A stretch of 64,000 nt of DNA from Auricularia sp. M13 (GCA_037042915.1 CM073201.1:248001-312000); one strand, 5' to 3'; positions 1 to 11,485 are shown, counted from the stretch's first letter. Numbers and translations: made by a program. The notes: a model not told the origin generated them from the sequence alone.

Positions 1-790
1 GGTTTTAAAAGATGGTGCAATATCGGATTCGAGCCTTGACCAGATTGGAGGGCCGACGGGTTGGTACGAAATGCTGCGCTCGTCGTGAAGGTCTTTGGTG
101 CTACGGCGATTGACTATCTCTTCGTCAGCCTCATCATCGGACGACAACGGAGCACCAGTACCTGCTTCTCGCTCCGTGCGAGCCGTCTCGTCGTCATCGC
201 TGCTCTCGCTCGAGCCGTCGTCCTCGCCAGCATCGCGTGATTCATAGCGCTCCATGAAGGAGCGCCATGTTGCGTCTTCGCGCGCGAGCTCGACATGACC
301 GCAGGTCGCGCCGCGATCCTTGCTGCAACTCCACACGCCACCCTTGGAAGAGTTGCCATTGTGAGCAACGAAGACGGGCGCGCTTGCGGTCGACATGCAG
401 ACAAAGGTGGTCTGCGAGGGTTCGTCGCCGCTCGGAGCCCAATGTTCGAATGTGAGACAGGGCGGATTGTCGAGGTCAGAGAAGGGGCGCAGCGAGAGTG
501 GATCTTCGGATTGAAGTACGAGAATGTGCACGCATTTTCCGTGCGCTTTGTAGTCGGCACATGGCGAGCAGCTGTAAGTGACCGCGCCGCGCAGATCGGC
601 ATGAGACTGCATTACGGTCCATGCGTGGACACCGCGGTATCTGTCTCCCGTGGCTACGTCGTATATTTCGGCAATCCAGGTGCGAGGATCAACTTGGAAG
701 AAACCCGCGCAGTACTGCTCAACTGCTTCGCGATATAGGGCGTACGACGTTTCTGCTGAGAATTGCGACGGCGGAGGGCGTCGATGGTAG
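1..790 (-). CDS. KDZ-type transposase, cassette A gene 1 (5' part, runs off left edge)
   Basis: This is the N-terminal part of a DNA-transposon transposase; the catalytic part lies beyond base 1. Read from about 735 down to 1 it is continuously open. It matches the protein at 52190-55297 in order: a segment with RTWIAEIYDVATGDRY, then a SWIM-like zinc finger (YSCSPCADYKAHGKCVHI, C-x2-C and C-x-H), then TFVCMS, then WSCSKDRGATCGHV (a second C/H cluster), an acidic Ser/Asp linker, and VGPPIWSRLESD. The equivalent in the other copy is VGPPAWSRLASD. The KDZ catalytic core is not in the window, so assignment rests on homology to the copy that has it. No in-frame ATG lies in the open stretch; 5' exons probably start further right and were not placed. 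Unlike the other copy, no intron separates the SWIM region from the CMS motif. Confidence 0.7.
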
Positions 791-2386
791 TTGGGGCGGT
801 TGCGGTGTGCGCCTCGCGTTGGAGTCGCAGGATGGCTATCATGCCGACGTGAGCAGGCGGGACTGACGGCAGACGCGTAGGACGCTGCGGCATCACGTGA
901 GTTGATGCAATCTGCATCGCGAGCACGTGCTGTGACCGGGGATTACTCACACTGGGAAGGCGACACTGCGGATGCCACGTCGTCACGTGCATTGATGGCT
1001 TGAGCATCTTGGTCACGCGTCGCCGCGTGCTCCGAGTGATTGCGGTTGGGCGGGCCTCCTGATGGTTGGGATTTCGTCGAGTCGCCCACCCGCGTGCGTG
1101 TCGGACCTCGACCTTGACGGGGAGGACGGTATTTCGCTGTCCTGATCGCCATGTCGCACCTCGTCTGCGGGGAATGACTTGATTGTCGCTGCAATCGCTC
1201 ACAACGGCCGACGCGTTGACACGAACTGTCAGAACGCGCAGGCCACCGTCAGAGCCGAGCCTGCGACACGGACTGTCAAAAAGGCTGGGCCCGAGCGGTG
1301 AGAGCTGGTGGTGAAGGTGCCTGTGACTCGGGGTCAGCAGCGCCAGCGACAACGAGGATGAAAATAAAAATTAAAAAGGGAACGGAAAGAGAAGACGGGG
1401 CCTAAAAGGCTCACCTGTTGCCTGCCTAAAGTCTGCGCCGCAAGGCCGAGTTTGCGCGGCCGCGACCTGTGGTGGAAGGTGGGGGAGCGAGAGCAAGAGT
1501 CTAAGTCCGTTTCGCACTCCGCCGCTCCCGATCAGCCGCCTTGCCCTCCGCACAGCAGATGTGCCGGGGCACGGTGCCACATCGGTCAGCCACCCGGACA
1601 GCTCATGTCCCTGGCTATCTGGAGTGTCCGCTGAATGTTATGGCGCGGTGTCTGCGAAAGGAGTGCGGTCGCGGGAGTCGACCAGATTGCTCGATCCGCA
1701 TGCGCAGACGACCCTCGTGCGCGCTCGATGTCGTCTGCATTCTCCCTCTATTACGCAGGCAGCATAGTAAGAGTGTGCTGACGCGCTGGCTCTGTTCCAT
1801 GCTGCTTGGCTGGCTGCGTTGGAAGGGGCAATGGCGCACCCGGACGGGCACCGTAGGCGTCCGCCCGTATTCGAGCCCGACAACGCGCTGACAAACGCCG
1901 AGTGCTGTCTGTTACTTCTATTCTTTAATTTCATAAGTTCTACAACTCCGTTGCATGACTGCAGTGTCGTAGAACAGACCCTGGCGCCCGGTTGGCGTGG
2001 GCAATGCCTGAGACCGCAACCACAACAGCCTGAGGTCAATGTTCGTGGCTTCAGGCGTCTGGTGATAGGTCATGATAGGCTTATTTCGCGCCCTGTACCA
2101 TAATTGCGTGCGCTCAATGTTGATCGAATCTGATCCCGCGAGAGCTCGCTGCATGTGCAGCACTTGTCGCTCAGAATGATGTCCGTTTTCTACGGGCAGA
2201 CTTTTCCATAAGAATTGTGACTCAGGCATGCACGAAGACACGTTACAGCTATGCTGCCTGAACGTGAGCTCGCTGGACGTGCAGGGGGGTTCAGCAGCAT
2301 GCTCGTGCTCAGCGGTATGGGCGACGGCGTTCAGGGCAACGCTCTCTATTTCGCAATTTTTGGACAGTCTGGAGCGGGTTAAAGAC
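791..2386. other. Intergenic region between cassette A genes 1 and 2
   Basis: No convincing gene is seen here; the open frames look random. Three CACGTG boxes lie at 894-899, 924-929 and 984-989, upstream of gene 1. The first sits inside a short inverted repeat (GCATCA...TGATGC, 890-908). Undetected 5' exons of gene 1 may lie in this stretch. Confidence 0.4.
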
Positions 2387-4011
2387 TCAGAATACCCTGT
2401 GCTCTCCGTTACCGTACGCTTCAAGCAGCGCGGCAGCCTGTGATTCGGCCTGCTTTGCCCGTGCCTCTGCGTCCGCTGCCGCCCTCTTATACCGCTCCAG
2501 CTCCCCTTCCTGTTCCTGCAGTCGGGCGTCCTTCTGCTTGATGAGCAATTCGCGTTCCTCGTCTGCCTGTTCTCGGAACGGCTCGAGTCTCGAGAAAATG
2601 ATGTTGCGAAGCTCTGCGGGCATGTCGGGCACGTCCTCGAGCACCTGCCCAGACGACCACGACCGCATCTCGCCCCGTCGCTCCTTCGGGACAAACATGC
2701 AGAAGACCCATCCGGGGACGCGACTGGCTAGCAAGTCACCCTAGAATCAATGAGCAGAGTTCGGTGCAGCGCGAGTATGGCGTACCTGCATCGCGAGCGA
2801 CCTGAACATGTCCGTGGCCTTCTTGCTGGCCTTGCGCGGGTCGTATTCCTGTTTACATTTGCTGCTCCGGAACATGGCTTGCGCCTGCACTGAGTATCGA
2901 CTGACGCGGGAGTACACGGGCGACATACGGAGCTCAAGATCGCCTGCGGGCGTGGACTTCAGGCCTCCCGAAGCACTTCTGTTCCAGCCTCCTCCTCGCC
3001 GTCGCTGTCGTCGCCCCTCTTGCGCTTCTTGCCTTTCTTTCTTCCGTTATGAGCGGCCCGCGTGCGGCGCCGGTGGCGGGATTACGAGGTCTGCGTCGAG
3101 AGGCCGCGAGTCGTTTGCGTTCTGCGTCGAGCTTGCCAGTGGCGCGGTCGGCGGAACTGGTGGCGCTGGCGGCGGCGCGACCGGGGGCGCAGACTCTCCA
3201 CTGGGCGGTGCGGCAGGTTCCAAAGGTTCCAAGGGGTGAACTTGCGGCGCGAGCGCCGCAACGGGTGGCACCCCGGGCTCTTGCACCTGAACTTGGGGAG
3301 CGGGCTGTTGAGTTGGCTGGGCGAGCGGTGCGGCTGGCAGCACTAGCGGCTGATCTGGCGCGTCTAGGAAGATGCATCAGCGCTGCTGCCACCCACGCGC
3401 AGTGAAGGCGCGGTCAAGTGCACCTGCGCCAACGGTCAAGTCGCCCGGCCGACCCTCGTCGACGTCCATTTCCACGCTGGCCGAAGCAGCGTCAGCCCTG
3501 GTCAGAGCGTTCCCTGCGAGGGCTGCGAACGCGGCCTCGTCTGCAATGGAGGCATCTTCACGGCGAGCTGCGTCGTCGTCAAGGTGACTGCGGCGCTGCG
3601 TCGCCGAAGGGCCGTACTTTTCGCACAGGAGGCGTGAGCAACAGAGCAGGCCATGAACTGGCAATTACGCACGGGGCATACCCGCGGGTGTCCAACGCGA
3701 GGTTTGCCGCATGAGCGACAGTTGCGCGGGATAGCTGGCGGTTTGCTGGCGGCTGTTGAGACTGGCACCACTCCCGCGACCCGGGAGCGAAGCGTGCGCT
3801 GCGTTGACGGCGCCGCGGTGGCTGGAGCCGCCATGTCTTCTGACAACCGTGCGCGGTATGCAGTGAGCCTCGGTAATAGACGGAGAGCTTCACGACTTAC
3901 TCTTTTCTTGGGGGCATTGGCGACGTCGAGCGCGCCTGGGGCTGGGGCTCCGGGTAGAGGGGTCTTCGTGCTCAGAGAGGGAGTGGACTTGTGAAGATAC
4001 TGGGGGTGCAT
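2387..4011 (-). CDS. Zinc-knuckle / coiled-coil protein, cassette A gene 2
   Basis: Accessory protein of the KDZ cassette; function unknown. The start at 4011 (MHPQYLH) is followed by a basic N-terminus. A CCHC-type knuckle then appears, CRSCGKPRVGHPRVCP, followed by more Cys residues. A Pro/Ala-rich low-complexity middle (about 3050-3340) comes next. The last exons encode DPRKASKKATDMFRSLAMQ, an intron (about 2740-2794), then GDLLASRVPGWVFCMFVPK, RGEMRSW and an Arg/Glu/Gln-rich C-terminal coiled coil ending at 2387. The protein at 56584-57970 has the same knuckle (CTHCGKPRAGHGKKC) and the same LASR-x-x-GW-x-FCMFVPK and coiled coil. Several introns or frame changes between 2870 and 3900 were not resolved, so the span is approximate. 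A knuckle plus coiled coil suggests a nucleic-acid-binding, self-associating partner of the transposase (inference). Confidence 0.6.
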
Positions 4012-5054
4012 TTCTTGGGAGAGTCTGCCGGTCCCTGGCCTCGGCGGAACCATGTGGTGCCCGATGTCATGACAGAGCGAAATTATCGCAGCGCATCAGG
4101 TTTCTGCGATCGCTGCGTCGATATTTCCATCTGCGTTTGGGAGCAGAGGTATACATATCCTCACCGACGTCGGCGAATCGAGCGCCTGGCTGTCGCGCTT
4201 CAGGTAGCGAGGGCTATCTTATCGACTCCAGAGAAACTGGTTTTGCGGTGGCCAGCTCGGTTTGCGGTGGCCGCGAAGACGTTGCACAGCATAGATCGCG
4301 ATCTCCTGTAAATTTGCCCTCCTTGTGGGACGCAAAGTGATGGCACGAAGTGCCTCAATTTCCACCGCCTGCGCGCGGAACAGCATCAGCGGCCGCGCTG
4401 AACGACTCAGGCCTCCTGGGAGTGCGCCTCGAGCCTGCCAGGTCGTAGAGCCGACACTGGCAAGACTTTCCGCGGACCTCCGCTGCATGGCAGTGGGTAC
4501 CATGTCCCGGCTCACGCTGTGGAGACGGCGCGCACGCGTCGGGCCCGCCAACAAGCGTCAATCCGCGATGATGCGTGCGGATATTTCTTGAAGCTATCTC
4601 GATCGTCTCACGTAGCTCCTGCGTGTGCCCTCTTGATGCAACACCGATGCGCAATTGTTGCGCAGGAGCCGCGCGAGGTCTGGTGAGACAGCCCTCCGCA
4701 AATCTCGTTGTGATCTTTTGCGAGGTCCGATACCTGCGAGCGCTGCTCGAAAGCGAAACATGCGAGCACGACGCTGGTGGTTCTCGCCCAGAGCTCGCGG
4801 AGTTGACTCAGAGCCTTGCGCGCGATCACGTGCAACAGTTCGGAGCACGTGATCGCGCTGGAATTGTTGCGGCCAAGAGCCACGTCCTCCGTGGCCATCA
4901 GTAGATGACAAACGAGTGGTTACACTGATTGATTCACTTTCCTTCTCGTGCCGCGTGTCTATGCGCGCAAACCTGCTCTCTCTCTGAGGCTGATAAAAGC
5001 CCGGTTCCAAAGTCATGCCTCGTCCTCACCAAAAATCTCCTCGCGTCTCACCAA
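4012..5054. promoter_or_regulatory. Divergent promoter region of cassette A genes 2 and 3
   Basis: About 1 kb separates the start codons of two divergent genes; the other cassette has the same layout. A TATA-like GATAAAAGC lies at 4992-5000, 55-63 bp before the gene 3 ATG. A TATACATA at about 4149 could serve gene 2. A perfect 14-bp inverted repeat with two CACGTG boxes lies at 4820-4858. No coding sequence was recognised. Confidence 0.5.
4820..4858. repeat. Perfect 14-bp inverted repeat with paired CACGTG boxes
   Basis: GCGCGATCACGTGC (4820-4833) is followed by an 11-base loop and its exact reverse complement GCACGTGATCGCGC (4845-4858). Each arm holds a CACGTG box, the classic bHLH target. 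It lies about 200 bp before gene 3 of cassette A. It could be a dimeric regulator or transposase site, or a hairpin. Confidence 0.75.
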
Positions 5055-6435
5055 ATGCCCCGCTCCTCCAAGTCCTCTCCCGCGGTCTCTCGAGACAAGC
5101 GCTCCGCATCCGCTAAACCGGCGAGCAAGCGTCCGCCGTCGTTCGAAGACGCACACTACGCGCGCCATCTGGCGCTCGGGACAAAGCTGGAGGACATTCC
5201 GCCGCTGCTCTGCGGCCCGGAGGACAAAGACGTCGACATCATCTGCGACCAGCCTCCTCCCGACCGAGTTGCGTGCACCGTGTGCGGCGCGGTCTACCCA
5301 GACATCGCTGTCTTCGAGACGTTGACGCATCCGGACATCATTTACTATGCGGTACGTCCGCACTGCCTTGCCGCGCTGCTGCGAACCTGAGCTAACATTG
5401 TCTCAGTGCAAAGAGTGCTACAAGGCGAAGCTGAGCGAGGGAATTTGGATCGGCAGCTTCGCCAGCTACAAGACTCAGTTCGACGAGTTCGCCACCTACA
5501 CGCCCAGGGAGTTTCCCCGGACGCCCTCGAAGAAGCCCCCGGCTGACGCGCCTCCCTCATCGCGCAAGCGCGCCAAGGACGTTGTGAAGGATACAGTCCC
5601 TGTGCGTTTCCTTTGTTTGTCGGCGTCTCACAGGATCACTTATCAGCCTCATCCCTCAGATTGACAAAGGGTCTATGTTGGAAAAACTCGATGACGCGCT
5701 CGACAAACCCGCCAAGAAGGCGGAGCACTTCATGATGATCGTCGTCGAGAAAAAGGTGACGTTTATCACTTGTGGCGCCTGTCCGACTTGCTCTGACGCG
5801 ACGGGACGTAGGACGCCGTGCTGAAATTCTGCACGGTATCCGTCGACAACAACGAGATCTGCTGGACGACGCTGCCGCGATGGGTCAAGGACGTTTGCAA
5901 GGACGACCAGACTGTCGCCCTCGAGGTATTCAACTCCAATGTCAATCAGTGGGAACGCCGGCAGGTACTCGAAGAAGCCGGCGATCTGCGGGCCGATTCG
6001 CATGCGCTTCATCAACGCAAACCCGCTGAGCACCCGGGAGACCAAGGACGACGCGTTATCGTCATCTCGTCCGGTGACGAGGAAGGTGTGTTCATTGACT
6101 ATAGCAACGGCGCGACAGCAGTTTTGACGCGTTCAGACGGCTCCGCAACTTCCCAGAAGAGGAAGTTCAGCACGGCCTTCTTCGAGGACACTTCGTCCGA
6201 CGACGCCAGTGAGGACGACGACGACATTGAAGCAGCCCCGCGTGCGGGACCCTCTTCCGGACCGCGCATCAAACAGGAGAAGCCGAGCGAGCTGCGCGTC
6301 AAAAGGAGAAGCTCGTCGCGCCGACGGCGTCGTCGATCAAAGAAACCAGCTCCCCTCAAGCTCGCTTGCCCTCAGGCCAAGAAAAAGCGTCGCGGATTCG
6401 CAGGCATGTTTACCGTGTCGGCCCCTCGCAAATAA
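5055..6435 (+). CDS. CxxC zinc-ribbon protein with SUMO-interaction-like motif, cassette A gene 3
   Basis: Accessory protein of the KDZ cassette; function unknown. Proposed exons are 5055-5351, 5407-5601, 5660-5755 and 5812-6435, all joining in frame. The N-terminus is Lys/Ser-rich. A split zinc ribbon follows: CTVCGAVYPD in exon 1 and CKECYKAK at the start of exon 2. Exon 4 has FCTVSVDNNEICW and VALEVFNSNVNQW, matching NNEL...VALEFFDVLLREW in the other copy. Near the C-terminus, VIVISSGDEEG looks like a SUMO-interaction motif and aligns with VIEITSSDEESE of the other copy. An acidic then very basic (nuclear-localisation-like) tail ends at 6435. Between about 5965 and 6030 the better match to the other copy (IRMRFINANPLS against IGRMVNTPALS) lies in another frame, so an extra intron or a frame error may be present. 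Confidence 0.65.
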
Positions 6436-7391
6436 TTTGATGTATACGCTCGTCTATGCCTTTTGTGAACATGTATGCACCCGACCATCTATGCCAATAT
6501 ATGCCTATTGCCCATGCACCTATACTATGATATGAGACTTAAATTCATTTAAATATCACTTCAAATTTTCGTATTCAGGCAGCCTAAATTCCCCACAGCA
6601 CTTCCGCTGATGCACCAGGATTTGCGATGATCAGCACGGAAGCAGTGCAGTTCTCGGTGCCAAATTTGGCCCCTCCATACGTGCGGGCAACGGGTAATGC
6701 CGGAACTCTCACGCCTGTCTGCACAGTTTATGTGTCGCAGCGTCTGACCGTCCGCAACGCCTGTCCGCGCAGTATATGTGCCGCAGCGCCTGACCATCTT
6801 TCACAACGTGCGCGAAAAGCTGGACGGCTCGTACAGTCTGTGTACCGCCTCCGCAAATAAGCGCCAAGCCCGAAGAACGCTCACCCAGCGACCCTCCACA
6901 GATAGAGGCCAGGTCCACACATTCGTTGGAGAGCCGCAGTCTTTGACAGGGCACCGTGAGCTGAATATTTGAATTATGTCGTTACCAGCGCAATTGACTG
7001 CATGGCAGCGCGCAGGTTATCTGGACGAAGCGACGGCAAGAACGAAACCCGGGCCGCATACACCAAAGTGAAGCCAGGACCGTGCGTATTTCGTCGGGCG
7101 GTTGAAAGTTGATGTTGATTGACGAGACCAGCGCTCAGCACAAGCTCGACAGTTGCGGCATACGACAGGCAAGGAGGCCGCACGCGCTCTCGTAAGGCAG
7201 ACATAGCATTTCAGCGAGCTCGTTGACTTGGGCAATACAGGTCGTCGTACAGAAGCTGCTTGCACAGTCAGCCGAGATGAGTGAGCAAGCTGCCCAAGCA
7301 AGCACGCCCGTACCACCGTAAGGCTTCTGGGCGAGGCGATCGTTGACACTACTGACGGTCGCCCAGGCCAGACAACACCAGCGACAGCGGG
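6436..7391. other. Intergenic region between cassette A genes 3 and 4
   Basis: The left half is AT-rich. A diverged 46-bp tandem repeat (two units) sits at about 6714-6805. The right part (about 7000-7320) may hold 5' exons of gene 4: an open stretch with AIQVVVQKLLAQSAEMSEQ ends at a GTAAGG donor near 7318. These exons were not assembled. Confidence 0.4.
6714..6805 (+). repeat. Diverged 46-bp tandem repeat, two units
   Basis: Unit one starts CCTGTCTGCACAGTTTATGT at 6714 and unit two CCTGTCCGCGCAGTATATGT at 6760. Both continue with a near-identical CGCAGCG(T/C)CTGACC. The flanks hold weaker matches, so a longer decayed array is possible. Confidence 0.6.
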
Positions 7392-10300
7392 TTGAACCCC
7401 AGCCCCGCCAGCCCCGCCGCAAATGACGACGACGAAGACGCAAAGATGCTGTCGCTGGGCCCGGTTGTCGACTACATCGAGATCAGGTCCAGAGTCGACG
7501 CGCTCGTTGAGCGCGTGAGCTGGTCCCAGCTCAACGATGCGTTGAAGGAGTGCGGAGGGCGAGGATTCCTCAAGTCTCCCCGAGATCCATTGGTACGATC
7601 CCGAGTTCGAAGAGTGGGCGCGCAGGGTGCATGCGACCGGCGCGCGGAGCAGGCGCGCAAAGGCGCAGCACCTGGGCCCATGCCCGACTTGCATCCAATA
7701 CCGATCCCAATGCCCGGCTGGAACAGCAGGCGGCTGTTGACGTTCCTGGACGACTACGCAAAGACCGGCCGCGCGTGGTTGAATTCGATGGAGCACGCGC
7801 GCAAACGACTGGCGCTCCCGACCGGAGGCCCGGAGCGCCCCAAGCTGCCCTCCTTTGTGCCCAACACAGTGCCCACCTTCGAAGGCGACCCTTCCGCGCC
7901 GAGTATCGCCCCCAACATGTTCGGCTTCACGTCGCGCGTCGAGGCTCCCGATGTAGAAGATAGCAGCACGCCCGCCATCACGCGCGGGCACTTCAAGCAT
8001 AGCTACGCGTTCATCTACAAGGGCGACATCGTGGGCGGGTGGACAAACGACGTGTTGTTCTTGTCTAACGTGGACTACATCCCGGAACCGCCGCCGAACG
8101 AATTCCCGACGCGCCGCGTCGACGGTCGCTTTGGACACCACGAAGCGACGCGGTTCGCGCAGTGGCACGAGGTCGGGCGATACCATATGGCGTTCGTTCC
8201 GACTTGCATGGACGGACGCGTGGAACGCCTCTACCACAGGTCCCTCACTGGCGACATGGCCTGGTACGACGTGGACTTTGACGAACATTGCGTCAAGTTC
8301 GGAGACCCAGAGAAAGGCGACAATCGTCCAGTCACTGCGTCGCGCGCACTGCGTGACGCACTGACTGCAGCCTGGACGAAAGCTCACGATGAATACGTCC
8401 ACTGGGGGAACGTTCGTGGCGCGCAGCCAGGGATACCGCACGTGCAGTTTCTGCGCGGTAAACAGGCACTCGGTTTCTTGGGTCACGCTATGTCGCGGCG
8501 CGAGCTAGTGGACACACTTGCGGGATTCCAGCGCGCCCTGCAGGAGGTACGGGGCTGGAATAACTACCAGCAATGCCGCTCCGAGCTTGGCGACATTGCA
8601 AAATTCTACGCTCGTCGCGGCACCGCGCTGCCTCCGGCCGTCAATACCGAGAAGCAACCCTGGCACCGCAAGCCATACCGCGGGATCTTCACCTGGGACG
8701 AGAACGTGGCCAAGCGTGTCGCGCAGTTCGGCGTCCCGGCATTCCTCATGGTATCCTTGAAGCGCGACCAACTGCTCGATCCGGTCTGGAAGCGAGTCGA
8801 CTTGCTGCGTCCGCAGTACGAGAGCGCCGTTTGGGACGACGTGCGCGGCCCGTCGTACGTTGCTGCGGTGCAAGAAACGCAGCCTCTGCCCATTGCCGAT
8901 ATACGTGGGCTGGCAGAACCACCTCCTGCGATAGACGATCACCGGCAGTCACATGCCGACGACGCCCCTCAGCAAGAGTACGACGACGTCCCAATGTCCA
9001 CAGACGATCCCGCAGTCATTCAGGACGAAGATCGCGCAAGCGTTGCTACCTCGGGCGCACGCCAGGCTGCATCGTCGACGCAGGCGAGCGCTCAGACGCA
9101 GGCGAGCGCGCGCGAGCAGACGGAAGCAAGAGAGGTCGTCCGAGCGGGCAAGCGGAAAGGTACTTTTTTTCTCCCTCTACAGCGCGAAACGTGCTTACGC
9201 GTAGCACAGCGGACGATGTAGCGGAAGACGCCCGACCCGCAAAGCGTGTTCGCTCGCAGGCAGGCAGTGCGCCACAGGCGACGAGGGCGCAAGTGCGGCA
9301 CCCCAAGGCAGAGGTCTTCACGTGGCCGACATACTTCCCCCAGCCCTGGACGGTCGCGCAGCAAGCGACGAAGAGCGTCATGTGCGACGACAAGCGATAT
9401 CACAAGCTCTACGTCGTTAACGACGATGAATGGCCAATGAACGACGCTCTGCTCCATGGGCGCGAGCTTATGACGCCCACGCCCAGCTTGTTTGCGCGCA
9501 TCACCAAGGAGGGCTACCTCTCGCGCATGTTCGCATCGTATGTCGCTCTGCGGCCGTCGTTCATCAAGGAAGCGGCGACGCGCTCGTCAGAAAGCGCACA
9601 CCGGTTCACGTCCGCGCAGTGGCGCAACATCCTGAGAGGCTTCGTGCCATCGCCAGCGCACTTGCAATACGGCCTGAAGCTTGGGCTCTACAGCGATCAA
9701 CGCGAGGATCGCGTCTGGCAGGGAGAAGAGTCGAGTGCAGCAGGCACTTCTGACGAAGGCCGCGGGCACGAAGAGTCCGTTTCCTTGGACGCTGCTGCAC
9801 TGGCAGCGGCGGCGGCGGCGGCGGCGGCCTCGAACAGTGCACTGCCGCAGTCACGACCAAGCACTCAGCTGCCTGCGCACGATGAGCGTGAGGTGCTGCC
9901 GTTCATGGACCTCGAGGAGGAGGAGACTCCCGAGCAGGCTGCCCAGGACTTCGAAGCTCACGTCTTTGTGAACCCGCTTCCTCCTGGCGAACGCCCGCTC
10001 GCGCCGGAGGAGGAACGCTATCTCCACGAGCCATCGGCATGGCGCATGAAGGGCGTGGGTCAACTGCGCTCGCTGGATTACTTCAGGTGGTACGTCGAGG
10101 AGGATTCCGAGGTGGATTATGCGGAGCAAGATGCACGTCGCCGTGAAGACGGGCGCGTGTTCGACATGGTTGCAGCGGGCAAGCAGAAGCGCAAGAACCT
10201 CGACGACTACGACCTCTGGTGGAATTACGAGCGAGGCTGGGTTTTGGCGTTCGAGTTGACGAGCGGGTTTCGCGCGGTCGCGCTCGGCGAGCGGCTGACC

Positions 10301-11485
10301 AAGAAGCTGCGATTTTTCCAGGCCGACGGCGCGCAGGGCAGGAAGAAGTTCCTGCACGATTCTGAGCATGCACCGATGCAGCTTCGAGTCTGGCAAGCAC
10401 GCCCGATGAACCAGAGGTGAGTTGCCGCTTGGGCTGTGCGTGTGGAATCTGACGAAATGTAGTTTGTCGCTTGGGTATGACCCGCTGGGCCAGGTCGGCG
10501 TACGCACCCAATGTCCGAACTGGCTCAAGCTCGAGCCCGATGCGTACGCAGTGGTGTTTGCCGGTGCGCGCGACGTCGCTCGCATCGCCGCACAACGGCG
10601 ACGCGAGGAAGAGGAGCGTCGCGCCGCCGAGGAGCAGCGCCTCGCCGAGGAGCAGCGCCTCGCCGAGGAGCAGCGCCTCGCCGAGGAGCAGCGCGCCGCC
10701 GAGGAGCAGCGCGCCGCCGAGGAGCAGCGTGTCGTCCAGCAGCAGCGTGGCGTGCGACAGGTTGGCGCACCGGTCGCCCCGTCGTGCGGCCCGCAGTCGC
10801 TTCGGCTGTCTTGCCCAACGCAACCGTGTTCAAGGGCCCTAAGCCGAACAAACGGAAGGACAAGGGCAAAAAGCAGGGCAACCAGGACAACGACGCCGGC
10901 GGCGAGGATGCAGGAGTCAGCGCGCGAGTCCCCCAGAGCGACTGGAACCTCATCAGCGCGCTCACGCCACGCGTGCCCATGTTCGACGGCGTCACGCTGC
11001 CGGAGTATGCATCGCCTCCGAATAGCGACCCCGACTTCGCGACGTACAGCTGGCCCAGTGAGACATGGCGCCGCTATATCATATGGGACGTCGCTGAGTT
11101 GCTATTCCGCTTCGAGTTTTACGCTCTGGACGCGTTTCTGCGTCTCCAGTATCCGCGCGCGCCGGCGTTGGCTCAGCAGTCGAACCTGGAGCGCCTGCAT
11201 GCGATTTTTGCGGTTTGGCAAGGCGAGAATTTCTTGCCAAATGGCGCCAGTCCGCTGACTGCGGCGGACTGGCGAACGAGAGAGCCCGCCGTGCGCGCGT
11301 TCGCGCAGATCGTGCAAACCTGGCCGCGAACATCAATACCGGACGCGCCCGTCACGTTCACTCAGCACGAGTTCGAGGCTTTCGAGCGCGGTGTGTGGAG
11401 CGCATATGCGCAGACATACACGGACTACCACTGGCGCGAGGCGCCGTTTCCTTTCTGTTACCCCGACGTCGTGCCGTTCTCGTAA
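7392..11485 (+). CDS. Large protein of unknown family, cassette A gene 4
   Basis: Function unknown. Exons traced are 7392-9159, 9210-10416 and 10463 onward, with stop at 11485; the first exon may be incomplete. It shares many motifs with the protein at 61622-64000: SNVDYIPEPP, RFAQWHEVGRYHMAFVP, FQRALQEVRGWNNY, and RGIFTWDENVAKRVAQFGVP followed by AFLMV. Copy B reads NVDYIPPLP, RYAQWHEIGMWYRAFIP, FQRALLEMRGWNEY and RGVFTHDHEIAERYGQYGIP. An acidic linker and poly-Ala tract (9806-9829) follow. Then come WPTYFPQPWTVAQQATK, an EEQRLA hexapeptide array (about 10620-10735), and a Trp/Phe/Pro-rich C-terminus ending YPDVVPFS. The frame changes near 10750-10800 with no clear intron, so the last segment's join is uncertain. 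I can assign no catalytic motif. Confidence 0.6.
10620..10735 (+). repeat. 18-bp coding tandem repeat (EEQRLA/EEQRAA)
   Basis: About six head-to-tail units of gaggagcagcgcctcgcc-type sequence encode EEQRLA or EEQRAA, predicted as one long charged helix. Because the unit is a multiple of three, copy-number change keeps the frame of gene 4. The equivalent gene in the other cassette carries an unrelated pentapeptide array instead. Confidence 0.85.

Noticed and set aside
7017-8486. 489-codon minus-strand open frame
   Set aside because: It is antisense to gene 4 of cassette A, whose + frame has strong motif conservation with the second cassette.
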